A stretch of 64,000 nt of DNA. It comes from Corynebacterium kalidii (lineage in GTDB: Bacteria; Actinomycetota; Actinomycetes; Mycobacteriales; Mycobacteriaceae). The stretch lies in assembly GCF_022869005.1 (NCBI RefSeq), contig NZ_JALIEA010000011.1:1-64000 (forward strand), written 5' to 3'. A model generated the notes under the pieces. The model searched no databases and was not told the origin of the DNA. It was given only the letters and a program-made list of their open reading frames with translations. Below, piece after piece: positions 7,664 through 15,664 of the stretch. A program made the translations under genes and the position numbers. Position 1 is the first letter of the stretch; the number at the start of each line of letters is the position of its first letter.

Positions 7664-9088
7664 GTGGCTGAACATTATGACGTAGTAGTAATCGGTGCGG
7701 GCCCCGGCGGATATGTCTCCGCCATCCGTGCGGCACAGCTGGGCCTGAAGACCGCAGTGATCGAGAAGCAGTACTGGGGCGGCGTCTGTCTGAACGTCGG
7801 CTGCATCCCCTCTAAGGCGTTGATCCGTAACGCGGACATCTCGCACATCCTCACCCACGACGCCAAGACCTTCGGCATCACCGGTGACAACATCAGCATG
7901 GACTACTCTGTCGCCCACAAGCGGTCCCGCAAGGTGTCCGCGGGCATCGTCAAGGGTGTCCACTTCCTGATGAAGAAGAACAAGATCACCGAGATCAACG
8001 GTGTCGGTTCCTTCACCGACGACCACACCGTCGAGATCACTGAGGGTGACGACGCCGGCAAGACCATCACCTTCGACAACGCCATCATCGCCTCCGGCTC
8101 CGTGGTGAAGTCCCTGCCGGGTGTGGAGATCGGCGGCAACATCGTCTCCTACGAGGAGCAGATCCTCGAGGAGAACGCCCCGAAGTCGATGGTCATCATC
8201 GGCGCCGGCGCCATCGGCATGGAGTTCGCCTACGTCCTGGCCAACTTCGGCGTGGACATCACCGTCGTCGAGTTCATGGACCGCGTTCTGCCCAACGAGG
8301 ACAAGGACGTCTCCAAGGAGATCGCCAAGCAGTACAAGAAGCTCGGCGTGAACCTGAAGACCGGTCACAAGACCACCGCCGTGCGCGACCTCGGCGGCGA
8401 CGCCGGCGTCGAGGTCGACATCGAGGCGGCCGACGGCTCCAAGTCCGAGACCATCAAGGCCGACCGCGTGATGGTCTCCATCGGTTTCGCCCCGCGTGTC
8501 GAGGGCTTCGGCTTGGAGAACACCGGTGTGAAGCTCACCGACCGCGGTGCCATCGACATCGACGAGCGCATGCGCACCAACGTCAAGGGCATCTACGCCA
8601 TCGGCGACGTGACCGCCAAGCTGCAGCTGGCACACGTGGCGGAGGCGCAGGGCGTGGTCGCCGCCGAGACCATCGCCGGCGTGGAGACCCAGGAACTGGG
8701 CGACTACATGAACATGCCGCGCGCCACGTTCTGCAGCCCGCAGGTCGCGTCCTTCGGCTACACCGAGGAAGCGGCCCGCAAGATGGCCGAGGAGAACGGC
8801 CGCGAGATCAAGGTCGCGTCCTTCCCCTACAGCGCCAACGGCAAGGCGATGGGCCTCAACGAGGGTGTCGGCTTCGTGAAGATTGTCGTCGACGCCGAAT
8901 ACGGCGAGCTCATCGGTGGGCACATGGTCGGCCCGGATGTCTCGGAGCTGCTGCCCGAGCTGACGCTTGCACAGCGGTTCGACCTGACCGCCGAGGAGAT
9001 CGGACGCAACGTCCACACCCACCCGACGCTGTCGGAGGCCGTCAAGGAGGCCGCCGAAGGCACCATGGGGCACATGATCAACCTGTAG
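7664..9088 (+). CDS. lpd: Dihydrolipoyl dehydrogenase (474 aa)
   Basis: The E3 flavoenzyme that reoxidises dihydrolipoamide in the pyruvate and 2-oxoglutarate dehydrogenase complexes. Residues 10-16 (IGAGPGG) bind FAD; CLNVGC places the redox disulfide at Cys42 and Cys47; a second Rossmann motif ([12 protein letters not shown]) binds [11 protein letters not shown] is the FAD-contacting segment; HTHPTLSEA carries the His-Glu catalytic pair at the C-terminus. Length is normal for the family. GTG at 7664 is chosen because [16 protein letters not shown] matches the usual N-terminus and a -10 box lies 7 nt upstream; upstream codons in frame have no family resemblance. Confidence 0.96.
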   Translation: MAEHYDVVVIGAGPGGYVSAIRAAQLGLKTAVIEKQYWGGVCLNVGCIPSKALIRNADISHILTHDAKTFGITGDNISMDYSVAHKRSRKVSAGIVKGVHFLMKKNKITEINGVGSFTDDHTVEITEGDDAGKTITFDNAIIASGSVVKSLPGVEIGGNIVSYEEQILEENAPKSMVIIGAGAIGMEFAYVLANFGVDITVVEFMDRVLPNEDKDVSKEIAKQYKKLGVNLKTGHKTTAVRDLGGDAGVEVDIEAADGSKSETIKADRVMVSIGFAPRVEGFGLENTGVKLTDRGAIDIDERMRTNVKGIYAIGDVTAKLQLAHVAEAQGVVAAETIAGVETQELGDYMNMPRATFCSPQVASFGYTEEAARKMAEENGREIKVASFPYSANGKAMGLNEGVGFVKIVVDAEYGELIGGHMVGPDVSELLPELTLAQRFDLTAEEIGRNVHTHPTLSEAVKEAAEGTMGHMINL

Positions 9089-9090
9089 TT

Positions 9091-9120
9091 CCCTGCAGAT
9101 CCCTGCAGATCCCTGCAGCC
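9091..9120. repeat. Short tandem repeat CCCTGCAGAT
   Basis: Two exact 10-bp units and a third partial unit (CCCTGCAGCC) begin two bases after the lpd stop. Each contains a PstI-type palindrome. Probably slippage-derived; no function evident. Confidence 0.7.
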
Positions 9121-9148
9121 TCCTGCCGTCCCGACGGGAGAAGTCCCC

Positions 9149-9185
9149 GCCCGTGCACGAGTTCACCCGTGAACCGTGCACGGGC
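9149..9185 (+). terminator. Terminator-like hairpin after lpd
   Basis: GCCCGTGCACG (9149-9159) pairs with CGTGCACGGGC (9175-9185), and inside it GTTCAC pairs with GTGAAC, giving an almost continuous 17-bp stem. No long T run follows. Confidence 0.65.
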
Positions 9186-9272
9186 GCAGTCTTATCCGCA
9201 GGACACACCCCGGTTCGGGTACGATTCTCGCCATCACGGTGGTCATACGTAGGCAGGAGGCAGGGACTGGCC

Positions 9273-10388
9273 ATGGAGAAGGTAACAGTGATCGGTGTGA
9301 TGGTCGACCGCGGCCTCCCCGAGAAGCGCGTCGTGCGTGTGCTCGAGAAACTCGGCGTCCACACTGACGAGACGCACCTCAGCGACGAGGACCTCATCGC
9401 CCTCGGCCTGCCGCGCGTCGTGGTGCGCACCAGTACCCTCCCGATGGGGCTCGACGGCAGCGTCCGGTTGTCCGACAGCGCCGGTGGGATCCTCGAGAAC
9501 CACGGCTGGGACCGCATGATCTACGTGACCGACCTACCGCTGACCACCGAACGTCCCGTCATCAGCCAGACCGTGTACCGGGGCCGGGTGACGATGCTGT
9601 GCCTGCCCGCCTTCGGCCTGCTACGGGCCCAGGAGGGCCTGCGCCAGGAACTGAGCCGCCTGCTGAAGAACAAGCCCGCCGGCGCCGGTGTGCTGGAGGA
9701 GGTCTCGGACACCAGGGACATCGAGGGCGGTGACTCCGAGGCGGACACCACCCGGGTCATCGACGGATGGGGGCGGTCGCTGCGGCTCCTGCTCGGCATG
9801 GTCGCCGGCAACCGTCCGACCGAGCTGTACCAGGTCCTCACCGGCTGTCTGGCGATCGGCATCGCCACCGGTGCGTACGGCATCTTCTACGGCTCGATGT
9901 GGCAGATGTCGTACACCATCTCGATCCTGCGCATGTTCGTGATCAGCCTCGCCGCCGTCGGCGCACTGACCTTCTGGCTGATCTACCACAACGGACTGTG
10001 GAACCGGTGGCCCAAGCGTGACGGCGACGGGGTGGCCAAGTGGCGTGCCCGGATGGACAACCGGGCGACGTTGGTCACGGTGCTGATCGCCGCCGCGATG
10101 ATCTACACCACGGTGTTCGTGGTCCTGCTGGTGCTGTCGATCGTCATCGTGGACACGAACTACTTCCGGGCGCAGGTCAGTGACGAGCCGTTCCCCTGGG
10201 GCTACGCTAAACTGGCCTGGTTGACCGCCTCGCTGGGGACGATGGCCGGCGCGATCGGCTCGAGCTTCGACAACGACGACGCCATCCGGGAAGCCACCTA
10301 CAACCGGCGCGAGCACATCCGTCGCCAGATCACCGGCCTGTACGAGGACCAGCCGCCGAGCCGGTTCCGTGACCGCCGGTCCAGGTAG
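9273..10388 (+). CDS. Conserved membrane protein of unknown function (371 aa)
   Basis: The N-terminal ~190 residues are soluble and mixed alpha/beta (MEKVTVIGVMVDRGLPEKRV start). They are followed by four clear membrane helices, about residues 190-215, 225-248, 270-300 and 308-328, and a basic tail ending DRRSR. No enzymatic motif was recognised. ATG at 9273 has AGGAGG about 13 nt upstream; a TACGAT -10 box lies at 9220-9225. A protein of this type sits beside lpd in C. glutamicum as far as I recall, so it belongs to the conserved core here. The following 324 nt before aceA contain only repeats and a terminator. Confidence 0.75.
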   Translation: MEKVTVIGVMVDRGLPEKRVVRVLEKLGVHTDETHLSDEDLIALGLPRVVVRTSTLPMGLDGSVRLSDSAGGILENHGWDRMIYVTDLPLTTERPVISQTVYRGRVTMLCLPAFGLLRAQEGLRQELSRLLKNKPAGAGVLEEVSDTRDIEGGDSEADTTRVIDGWGRSLRLLLGMVAGNRPTELYQVLTGCLAIGIATGAYGIFYGSMWQMSYTISILRMFVISLAAVGALTFWLIYHNGLWNRWPKRDGDGVAKWRARMDNRATLVTVLIAAAMIYTTVFVVLLVLSIVIVDTNYFRAQVSDEPFPWGYAKLAWLTASLGTMAGAIGSSFDNDDAIREATYNRREHIRRQITGLYEDQPPSRFRDRRSR

Positions 10389-10541
10389 GGGAGCGGTACG
10401 GGGGGGGGTCGCGGTGCCGGGTGCAGGGGGCTCGGCGGCCTCGGTGGTCTCAGCGATCTCGGCGGTCGCGTCGATGGCCGCACCCCATAAGGGGCTGCTG
10501 CATATGCGACCTGGGGTTATGTGAGGATTAGATCGTTATTG

Positions 10542-10599
10542 GGTGCGATTGTGTAGGTCCGGGCGCATTGTGCAGGCTCAGGCGCATTGTCTGTCCCCG
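10542..10599. repeat. Three imperfect 19-20 bp direct repeats
   Basis: Units begin GGTGCGATTGTG, GGCGCATTGTGC and GGCGCATTGTCT at 10542, 10562 and 10581. They lie in the otherwise empty 10389-10712 interval, downstream of both flanking genes. No open frame or promoter was seen there. Confidence 0.5.
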
Positions 10600-10628
10600 G
10601 GTGTCATGTCCGGCGCCGTCCGCCCATG

Positions 10629-10667
10629 AAAAAACCGGCCGGTCAGCATCTCTGCTGACCGGCCGGT
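10629..10667 (-). terminator. aceA: Rho-independent terminator of aceA
   Basis: A perfect 14-bp stem (ACCGGCCGGTCAGC with its complement), 6-nt loop and six Ts on the minus strand, starting 46 nt beyond the aceA stop. A textbook intrinsic terminator. Confidence 0.92.
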
Positions 10668-10712
10668 CCGTTCCTCAGTCAGGAACCGTCGGGGAGGACT
10701 CCCCGGCAGGTC

Positions 10713-12005
10713 CTAGAACTGGGTCTCCTCGGTGGAGCCCTTCAGGGCGGTGGTGGAGGAGTTCGGGTCCACGGTGGTGGCGACGCGGTCGAAGTAGCCG
10801 GCGCCGACCTCACGCTGGTGCTTGACGGCGGTGAAGCCACGCTCCTCGGCGGCCTTGAACTCGCGGTTCTGCAGGTCGACGAAGGCGCTCATCTGGTTGC
10901 GGGCGTAGCCGTGGGCCAGATCGAACATGGAGTAGTTCAGGGCGTGGAAGCCGGCCAGGGTGATGAACTGGAACTTGAAGCCCATCGCGCCCAGCTCGTT
11001 CTGGAACTTGGCGATCTCGTCGTCGTCCAGGTGGGCGGACCACTTGAAGGACGGGGAGCAGTTGTAGGACAGCAGCTGGTCCGGGAACTCCTCGCGGACG
11101 CCCTCGGCGAACTTCTTGGCGAGCTCGAGGTCCGGGGTGCCGGTCTCCATCCAGATCATGTCCGCGTACGGAGCGTAGGACTTCGCACGGGCGATGCAGG
11201 GCTCGAGGCCGTTCTGGACGTAGTAGTACCCCTCGGCGGAACGCTCACCGGTGAGGAACTTCGCGTCGCGCTCGTCGACGTCGGAGGTCATCAGGGTGGC
11301 GGCCTCGGCGTCGGTACGTGCGATGACGACGGTCGGGGTGTTGGCGACGTCCGCTGCCAGGCGTGCGGAGTTCAGGGTGCGGATGTGCTGCTGGGTGGGG
11401 ATCAGCACCTTGCCGCCGAGGTGGCCGCACTTCTTCTCCGAAGCGAGCTGGTCCTCCCAGTGGGTACCTGCGGCGCCGGCCTTGATCATGGCCTTCTGCA
11501 GCTCGTAGACGTTGAGGGCGCCACCGAAGCCGGCCTCACCGTCGGCGACGATCGGGACGAGCCAGTTGTCGACGGAGTCGTCACCCTCGACGCGGGAGAT
11601 CTCGTCGGCACGCAGCAGTGCGTTGTTGATGCGCGAGACCACGGCCGGCACGGAGTTGGCCGGGTACAGCGACTGGTCCGGGTAGGTGTGGCCGGAGAGG
11701 TTCGCGTCACCGGCGACCTGCCAACCGGACAGGTAGACAGCCTTCAGGCCGGCGCGGACCTGCTGGACAGCCTGGTTACCGGTCAGGGCGCCGAGGGCGT
11801 TGATGTAGCCGTCGCCCTCCTGGGTCACGGCGTCCCAGAGGATCTCGGAGCCGCGGCGTGCGAGGGTGTGCTCCTCGACGACGGTGCCCTGGAGCTCGGC
11901 GACCTGCTCGGCGGTGTAATCGCGGGTGATCCCCTTCCAACGGGGGTTCTCGTCCCAGTCCTTCTGGATTTCGGCGGCGGTACGGGCCTGTCCGACGTTC
12001 GACAT
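10713..12005 (-). CDS. aceA: Isocitrate lyase (430 aa)
   Basis: Cleaves isocitrate to glyoxylate and succinate, the first step of the glyoxylate shunt. The active-site motif KKCGH is at residues 191-195 with catalytic Cys193; [16 protein letters not shown] and the C-terminal [10 protein letters not shown] segment are also typical. Length and sequence closely follow corynebacterial isocitrate lyase. ATG at 12005 gives the standard MSNVG... start; an AAAGGGAG ribosome site is upstream. It is divergent from aceB across 464 nt and has a strong own terminator. Expression is expected to be acetate-induced through sites in the shared promoter region. Confidence 0.97.
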   Translation of the reverse strand: MSNVGQARTAAEIQKDWDENPRWKGITRDYTAEQVAELQGTVVEEHTLARRGSEILWDAVTQEGDGYINALGALTGNQAVQQVRAGLKAVYLSGWQVAGDANLSGHTYPDQSLYPANSVPAVVSRINNALLRADEISRVEGDDSVDNWLVPIVADGEAGFGGALNVYELQKAMIKAGAAGTHWEDQLASEKKCGHLGGKVLIPTQQHIRTLNSARLAADVANTPTVVIARTDAEAATLMTSDVDERDAKFLTGERSAEGYYYVQNGLEPCIARAKSYAPYADMIWMETGTPDLELAKKFAEGVREEFPDQLLSYNCSPSFKWSAHLDDDEIAKFQNELGAMGFKFQFITLAGFHALNYSMFDLAHGYARNQMSAFVDLQNREFKAAEERGFTAVKHQREVGAGYFDRVATTVDPNSSTTALKGSTEETQF

Positions 12006-12114
12006 GTAAGTACTCACTCCCTTTAAGTGGTGAGAGATTGGCGGTAACGGCGCTCTACCCGGGGCACGCGGTGGACAAGAGCTCGTCCGCCGTCGGCCGG
12101 GTCGGCTGTACATG

Positions 12115-12142
12115 AGGATACCGATGGAAAAGGGCACGTCAA
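12115..12142 (-). promoter_or_regulatory. aceA: aceA promoter
   Basis: Minus strand: TTGACG (12142-12137), 16-nt spacer, TATCCT (12120-12115). This is one of the best sigma-A-type matches in the window. It implies a 5' untranslated region of about 100 nt. Confidence 0.75.
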
Positions 12143-12150
12143 AAGGTTGG

Positions 12151-12168
12151 GGTGTTCCAGGTAACACC
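12151..12168. promoter_or_regulatory. Palindromic operator candidate in the aceA-aceB region
   Basis: GGTGTT-CCAGGT-AACACC, a perfect 6-6-6 inverted repeat, 9 bp upstream of the aceA -35 box. Adjacent G4/G5 runs (GGGGT, GGGGGT) resemble RamA half-sites as known from C. glutamicum. The bound regulator is not known. Confidence 0.5.
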
Positions 12169-12339
12169 GGGGGTAGCCGGAAAAACGCTTCACCCCTGTT
12201 CTCTATATGCGGGACCAAACATCTCATGATGTGGGCAATTAATGCCACTTGCAGGACGAACGTGCGATCCCTGTCACGTTAGGTATACCTTCATAGCGAT
12301 CATCTGCGCGCCCCGGGGTCTCCGGATATTCCCGTCCGT

Positions 12340-12358
12340 GGGGGTAACGGAACACCCC
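12340..12358. promoter_or_regulatory. RamA-type G/C-run pair
   Basis: GGGGGT at 12340-12345 and ACCCC at 12354-12358 face each other. RamA of C. glutamicum binds such G4-6T / AC4-6 runs before aceA and aceB. Short and common in GC-rich DNA, so tentative. Confidence 0.35.
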
Positions 12359-12380
12359 GTACGTTCAGTTGCTCGTCCTC

Positions 12381-12396
12381 GGTGACGTGGCTCACC
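12381..12396. promoter_or_regulatory. GlxR (CRP-type) site candidate before aceB
   Basis: GGTGACGTGGCTCACC contains GTGA-N6-TCAC, missing only the outer T and A of the TGTGA-N6-TCACA consensus. A TAGTCT -10 candidate starts at 12397, so binding would overlap the aceB promoter. GlxR control of aceB is established in C. glutamicum. Confidence 0.55.
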
Positions 12397-12469
12397 TAGT
12401 CTTGGGGCTACAGCGACGGCCGCCCATCCGGCGTCCGTCCCGCACGTCCCATTTACGAAGGAGCAGTCA

Positions 12470-14665
12470 ATGACGTCAGAGTCCCGGCAGACGGATCGGA
12501 TCGCAGCAGGAGGCCTCCAAGTCTCCGCGACCCTCTACAACTTCGTGACCGACACCGTCCTGCCCCGGATCGGTGTCGACGCCGACACGTTCTGGGCCGG
12601 TTTCGGTGAGATCGTCGCCAAGCACACGCCGCGGAACCGCGAACTGCTCGCCGTCCGCGACGACCTGCAGGTCAAGCTCGACCAGTGGTACACCGAGAAC
12701 CCCGGTGTCCAGGACCCCGAGAAGTACACCGCCTTCCTCAAGGAGATCGGCTACCTGGTCGACGAGCCCGGCGACTTCGAGATCTCCACCCGGAACGTCG
12801 ACACGGAGATCTCCGAGACCGCCGGCCCGCAGCTGGTCGTCCCGATCCTCAATGCACGCTTCGCCCTCAACGCCGCGAACGCCCGTTGGGGTTCCCTCTA
12901 CGACGCCCTCTACGGCACCGACGTGATCCCCGAGGACGACGGAGCCGAGAAGGGCAAGGGCTACAACAAGGTCCGCGGCGACAAGGTCATCGCCTGGGGC
13001 CGTGACTTCCTGGACCAGGCCGTGCCGCTGGAGTCCGGCTCGCACACCGACGTCGAGAAGTACGACGTCAGCTCCGACCGCTTCGTCGCCGTCATCGACG
13101 GCCGGGAGGTCCACCTGCAGGAGCCCGAGGTCTACGTCGGGTACGCCGGGGAGAAGGACGCCCCCACCGGCATCCTGCTGCGCCACAACGGCCTGCACCT
13201 CGAGATCCAGATCGACCCGTCGCACCCGGTCGGTGCCGACGACAAGGCCGGGGTCAAGGACATCCTCATGGAGTCCGCCGTCTCCACCATCATGGACTTC
13301 GAGGACTCCGTCGCCGCCGTCGACGCCACCGACAAGACCCTCGGCTACTCCAACTGGTTCGGACTGAACACCGGTGACCTCAGCGTCGAGGTCGCCAAGG
13401 GCGACAAGACCTTCACCCGTGCGCTGAACGACGACCGCACCTACACCGGCCGCGACGGCCAGGACCTGCGCCTGCACGGCCGCTCCCTGCTGTTCGTCCG
13501 CAACGTCGGGCACCTGATGCAGAACCCCGCGATCCTCGACGCCGACGGCGAGGAGATCTTCGAGGGCATCATGGACGCGGTCATCACCACCGCCTGCGCC
13601 ATCCCCGGCACCGACCTGGACAACCCGCGCCGCAACTCCCGCACCGGCTCGATCTACATCGTGAAGCCCAAGCAGCACGGCCCGGACGAGGTCGCCTTCA
13701 CCGGCGAGCTCTTCTCCGACGTCGAGGACCTGTTCGGCCTGCCCCGCAACACCCTCAAGGTCGGTGTCATGGACGAGGAACGACGCACCAGCGCCAACCT
13801 CGACGCCTGCATCGCCGCGTCCTCCGAGCGACTGGCCTTCATCAACACCGGCTTCCTCGACCGCACCGGCGACGAGATCCACACCTCCATGCTCGCCGGG
13901 CCCGTCGTCCGCAAGCCGGAGCTGCAGACCGCCGCCTGGAAGATCGCCTACGAGGACAACAACGTCGACGCCGGCCTCGCCCACGGCCTGCCCGGCAAGG
14001 CGCAGATCGGTAAGGGCATGTGGGCCAAGACCGAGCTGATGGCGGACATGATCCGCGAGAAGATCGGCCAGCCGCGGGAGGGCGCGACCACCGCGTGGGT
14101 CCCGTCGCCGACCGGCGCCAGCCTGCACGCCACCCACTACCACCTCGTCGACGTCTTCTCCGTCCAGGAGAAGCTCCTGTCCGACGGGCGTCGCGACACC
14201 CTCGGCGACCTGCTGACGCTGCCTGTCCAGCCCGAGGCCGGCTGGACCGAGGAGCAGATCAAGGAAGAGGTCGACAACGACTGCCAGTCGCTGCTGGGCT
14301 ACGTCGTCCGCTGGGTCGAACAGGGCGTGGGCTGCTCCAAGGTCCCCGACATCCACGATGTCGACCTGATGGAGGACCGCGCCACGCTGCGCATCAACTC
14401 CCAGATCCTGGCAAACTGGCTGAAGCACGGCATCGTCAGCGAGGAGCAGGTCACCGACGCCCTGGAGCGCATGGCGAAGATCGTCGACGGGCAGAACGCC
14501 GGCGACCCGGAGTACCGCAACATGTCGGACGACTTCGACGCCTCCATCGCCTTCCAGGCAGCCAAGGACCTGGTCTTCAAGGGCACCGAGAGCCCGGCCG
14601 GTTACACCGAGCCGATCCTGCACGCGCGTCGTCGTGAGTTCAAGGAGAAGAACGGGATCGCGTAA
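12470..14665 (+). CDS. aceB: Malate synthase G (731 aa)
   Basis: Condenses glyoxylate with acetyl-CoA to malate, the second glyoxylate-shunt step. The length and conserved blocks are those of the single-chain G form: [14 protein letters not shown] (metal/acetyl-CoA site), [41 protein letters not shown] and the C-terminal [12 protein letters not shown]...[17 protein letters not shown] at 12470 is preceded by GAAGGAG. It is divergent from aceA, has candidate GlxR and RamA sites upstream, and is followed by a very strong hairpin. Confidence 0.97.
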   Translation: MTSESRQTDRIAAGGLQVSATLYNFVTDTVLPRIGVDADTFWAGFGEIVAKHTPRNRELLAVRDDLQVKLDQWYTENPGVQDPEKYTAFLKEIGYLVDEPGDFEISTRNVDTEISETAGPQLVVPILNARFALNAANARWGSLYDALYGTDVIPEDDGAEKGKGYNKVRGDKVIAWGRDFLDQAVPLESGSHTDVEKYDVSSDRFVAVIDGREVHLQEPEVYVGYAGEKDAPTGILLRHNGLHLEIQIDPSHPVGADDKAGVKDILMESAVSTIMDFEDSVAAVDATDKTLGYSNWFGLNTGDLSVEVAKGDKTFTRALNDDRTYTGRDGQDLRLHGRSLLFVRNVGHLMQNPAILDADGEEIFEGIMDAVITTACAIPGTDLDNPRRNSRTGSIYIVKPKQHGPDEVAFTGELFSDVEDLFGLPRNTLKVGVMDEERRTSANLDACIAASSERLAFINTGFLDRTGDEIHTSMLAGPVVRKPELQTAAWKIAYEDNNVDAGLAHGLPGKAQIGKGMWAKTELMADMIREKIGQPREGATTAWVPSPTGASLHATHYHLVDVFSVQEKLLSDGRRDTLGDLLTLPVQPEAGWTEEQIKEEVDNDCQSLLGYVVRWVEQGVGCSKVPDIHDVDLMEDRATLRINSQILANWLKHGIVSEEQVTDALERMAKIVDGQNAGDPEYRNMSDDFDASIAFQAAKDLVFKGTESPAGYTEPILHARRREFKEKNGIA

Positions 14666-14731
14666 GCGGCACCGTAGGCTGCGAACCGTAGTACGCGACA
14701 GCGCGTGGCAGCACGTCGCAGCGCGTGGCAG

Positions 14732-14782
14732 CACGCAGCAACCCCGGAGGTTGGTCCCACCGACCTCCGGGGTTGCTGCGTG
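14732..14782 (+). terminator. 20-bp hairpin after aceB
   Basis: A perfect 20-bp stem (14732-14751 with 14763-14782) and an 11-nt loop. Just before it the 13-mer GCGCGTGGCAGCA occurs twice (14701 and 14721). No T tract, but the stem strength suggests a terminator. Confidence 0.75.
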
Positions 14783-14893
14783 TGACGGGAGAGCGGCGGG
14801 AGAGCGGCGTGGGCCTGACGGGCAGCAGACGCCCGGTCGGCGCACTATCATTGGCCCCCTGACACGATCCCCCCACCGAGGAGTACGCCCAGG

Positions 14894-15664
14894 ATGCCTG
14901 ACCTGAGAACCTTCGACGCCGTCCTCTTCGACCTGGACGGTGTCATCACACCCACCGCGGACCTGCACCGCGCCGCATGGGCGACGATGTTCACCGAGTT
15001 CCTGCAGGACCGGGGCGCCGCGCCCTACACGGAACAGGACTACTACGACCACCTCGACGGACGCTCCCGCGACGAGGGGGTCCAGGCACTGCTGGCGTCC
15101 CGCGGCATCACACTGCCGCTCGGGGACGCGGCGACGGCCACGCCGACCGAGGACACCGTCGTCGGCCTCGGGCTGCGTAAGAACGAGGACTTCCTGCGCG
15201 TCCTGAGCCAGGGGATGGACCCCTATCCGGGATCGGTGGCGTTGCTCGACGAGCTTGACAGCCTCGACGACCCCGGCACCGCCGGCAAGCCCGGCACCGC
15301 CCCGCAGGTGGCGATCGTCAGCTCCTCGAAGAACGCACGCCAGGTCCTCACCGCCGCCGGGCTGGTCGACCGCTTCGGGCTCATCGTCGACGGCACGGTG
15401 GCCGCGGCCGAAGGCCTCCTGGGCAAACCGGCGCCCGACACGTACCTCTTCGCCGCCCGCTCGCTCGGGGTCGACCCGTCCCGCGCCGTCGTCGTGGAGG
15501 ACGCCACGTCCGGTGTCGCCTCCGGGCGTGCCGGCGGCTTCGGCCTCGTCGTGGGTGTCGACCGGGGCGCGGGACATGAGACACTGCTCGACGCCGGTGC
15601 GGACATCGTCGTGTCCGACCTGGCTGAACTGACCACCAACGAATCCGGAGACGACGCACGATGA
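14894..15664 (+). CDS. HAD hydrolase, beta-phosphoglucomutase-like (256 aa)
   Basis: HAD-superfamily enzyme; by context a beta-phosphoglucomutase turning beta-glucose 1-phosphate into glucose 6-phosphate. Motif I FDLDGV at residues 14-19 has the two catalytic Asps (nucleophile Asp15 and acid/base Asp17), with Thr/Asp cap contacts after it; motif II is IVSSSKN (Ser), motif III KPAPDTYLF (Lys) and motif IV VVVEDATSG (Asp). The helical cap lies between motifs I and II. GAGGAG lies upstream of ATG. It overlaps the GH65 gene by ATGA, so the two are translationally coupled, as in the mycobacterial Rv3400-Rv3401 pair. Confidence 0.85.
   Translation: MPDLRTFDAVLFDLDGVITPTADLHRAAWATMFTEFLQDRGAAPYTEQDYYDHLDGRSRDEGVQALLASRGITLPLGDAATATPTEDTVVGLGLRKNEDFLRVLSQGMDPYPGSVALLDELDSLDDPGTAGKPGTAPQVAIVSSSKNARQVLTAAGLVDRFGLIVDGTVAAAEGLLGKPAPDTYLFAARSLGVDPSRAVVVEDATSGVASGRAGGFGLVVGVDRGAGHETLLDAGADIVVSDLAELTTNESGDDAR

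Noticed and set aside
7172-9517. Minus-strand frame open from 9517 through to the mycolyltransferase
   Set aside because: It runs antisense to lpd and the signal peptide starts at 7171 with its own ribosome site. The extra 780 residues have no recognisable domain and reflect high-GC codon bias.
12476-15577. 1033-residue minus-strand open frame
   Set aside because: Antisense to aceB and the HAD gene, both certain. Val/Gly/Asp-rich composition is typical of the shadow frame.
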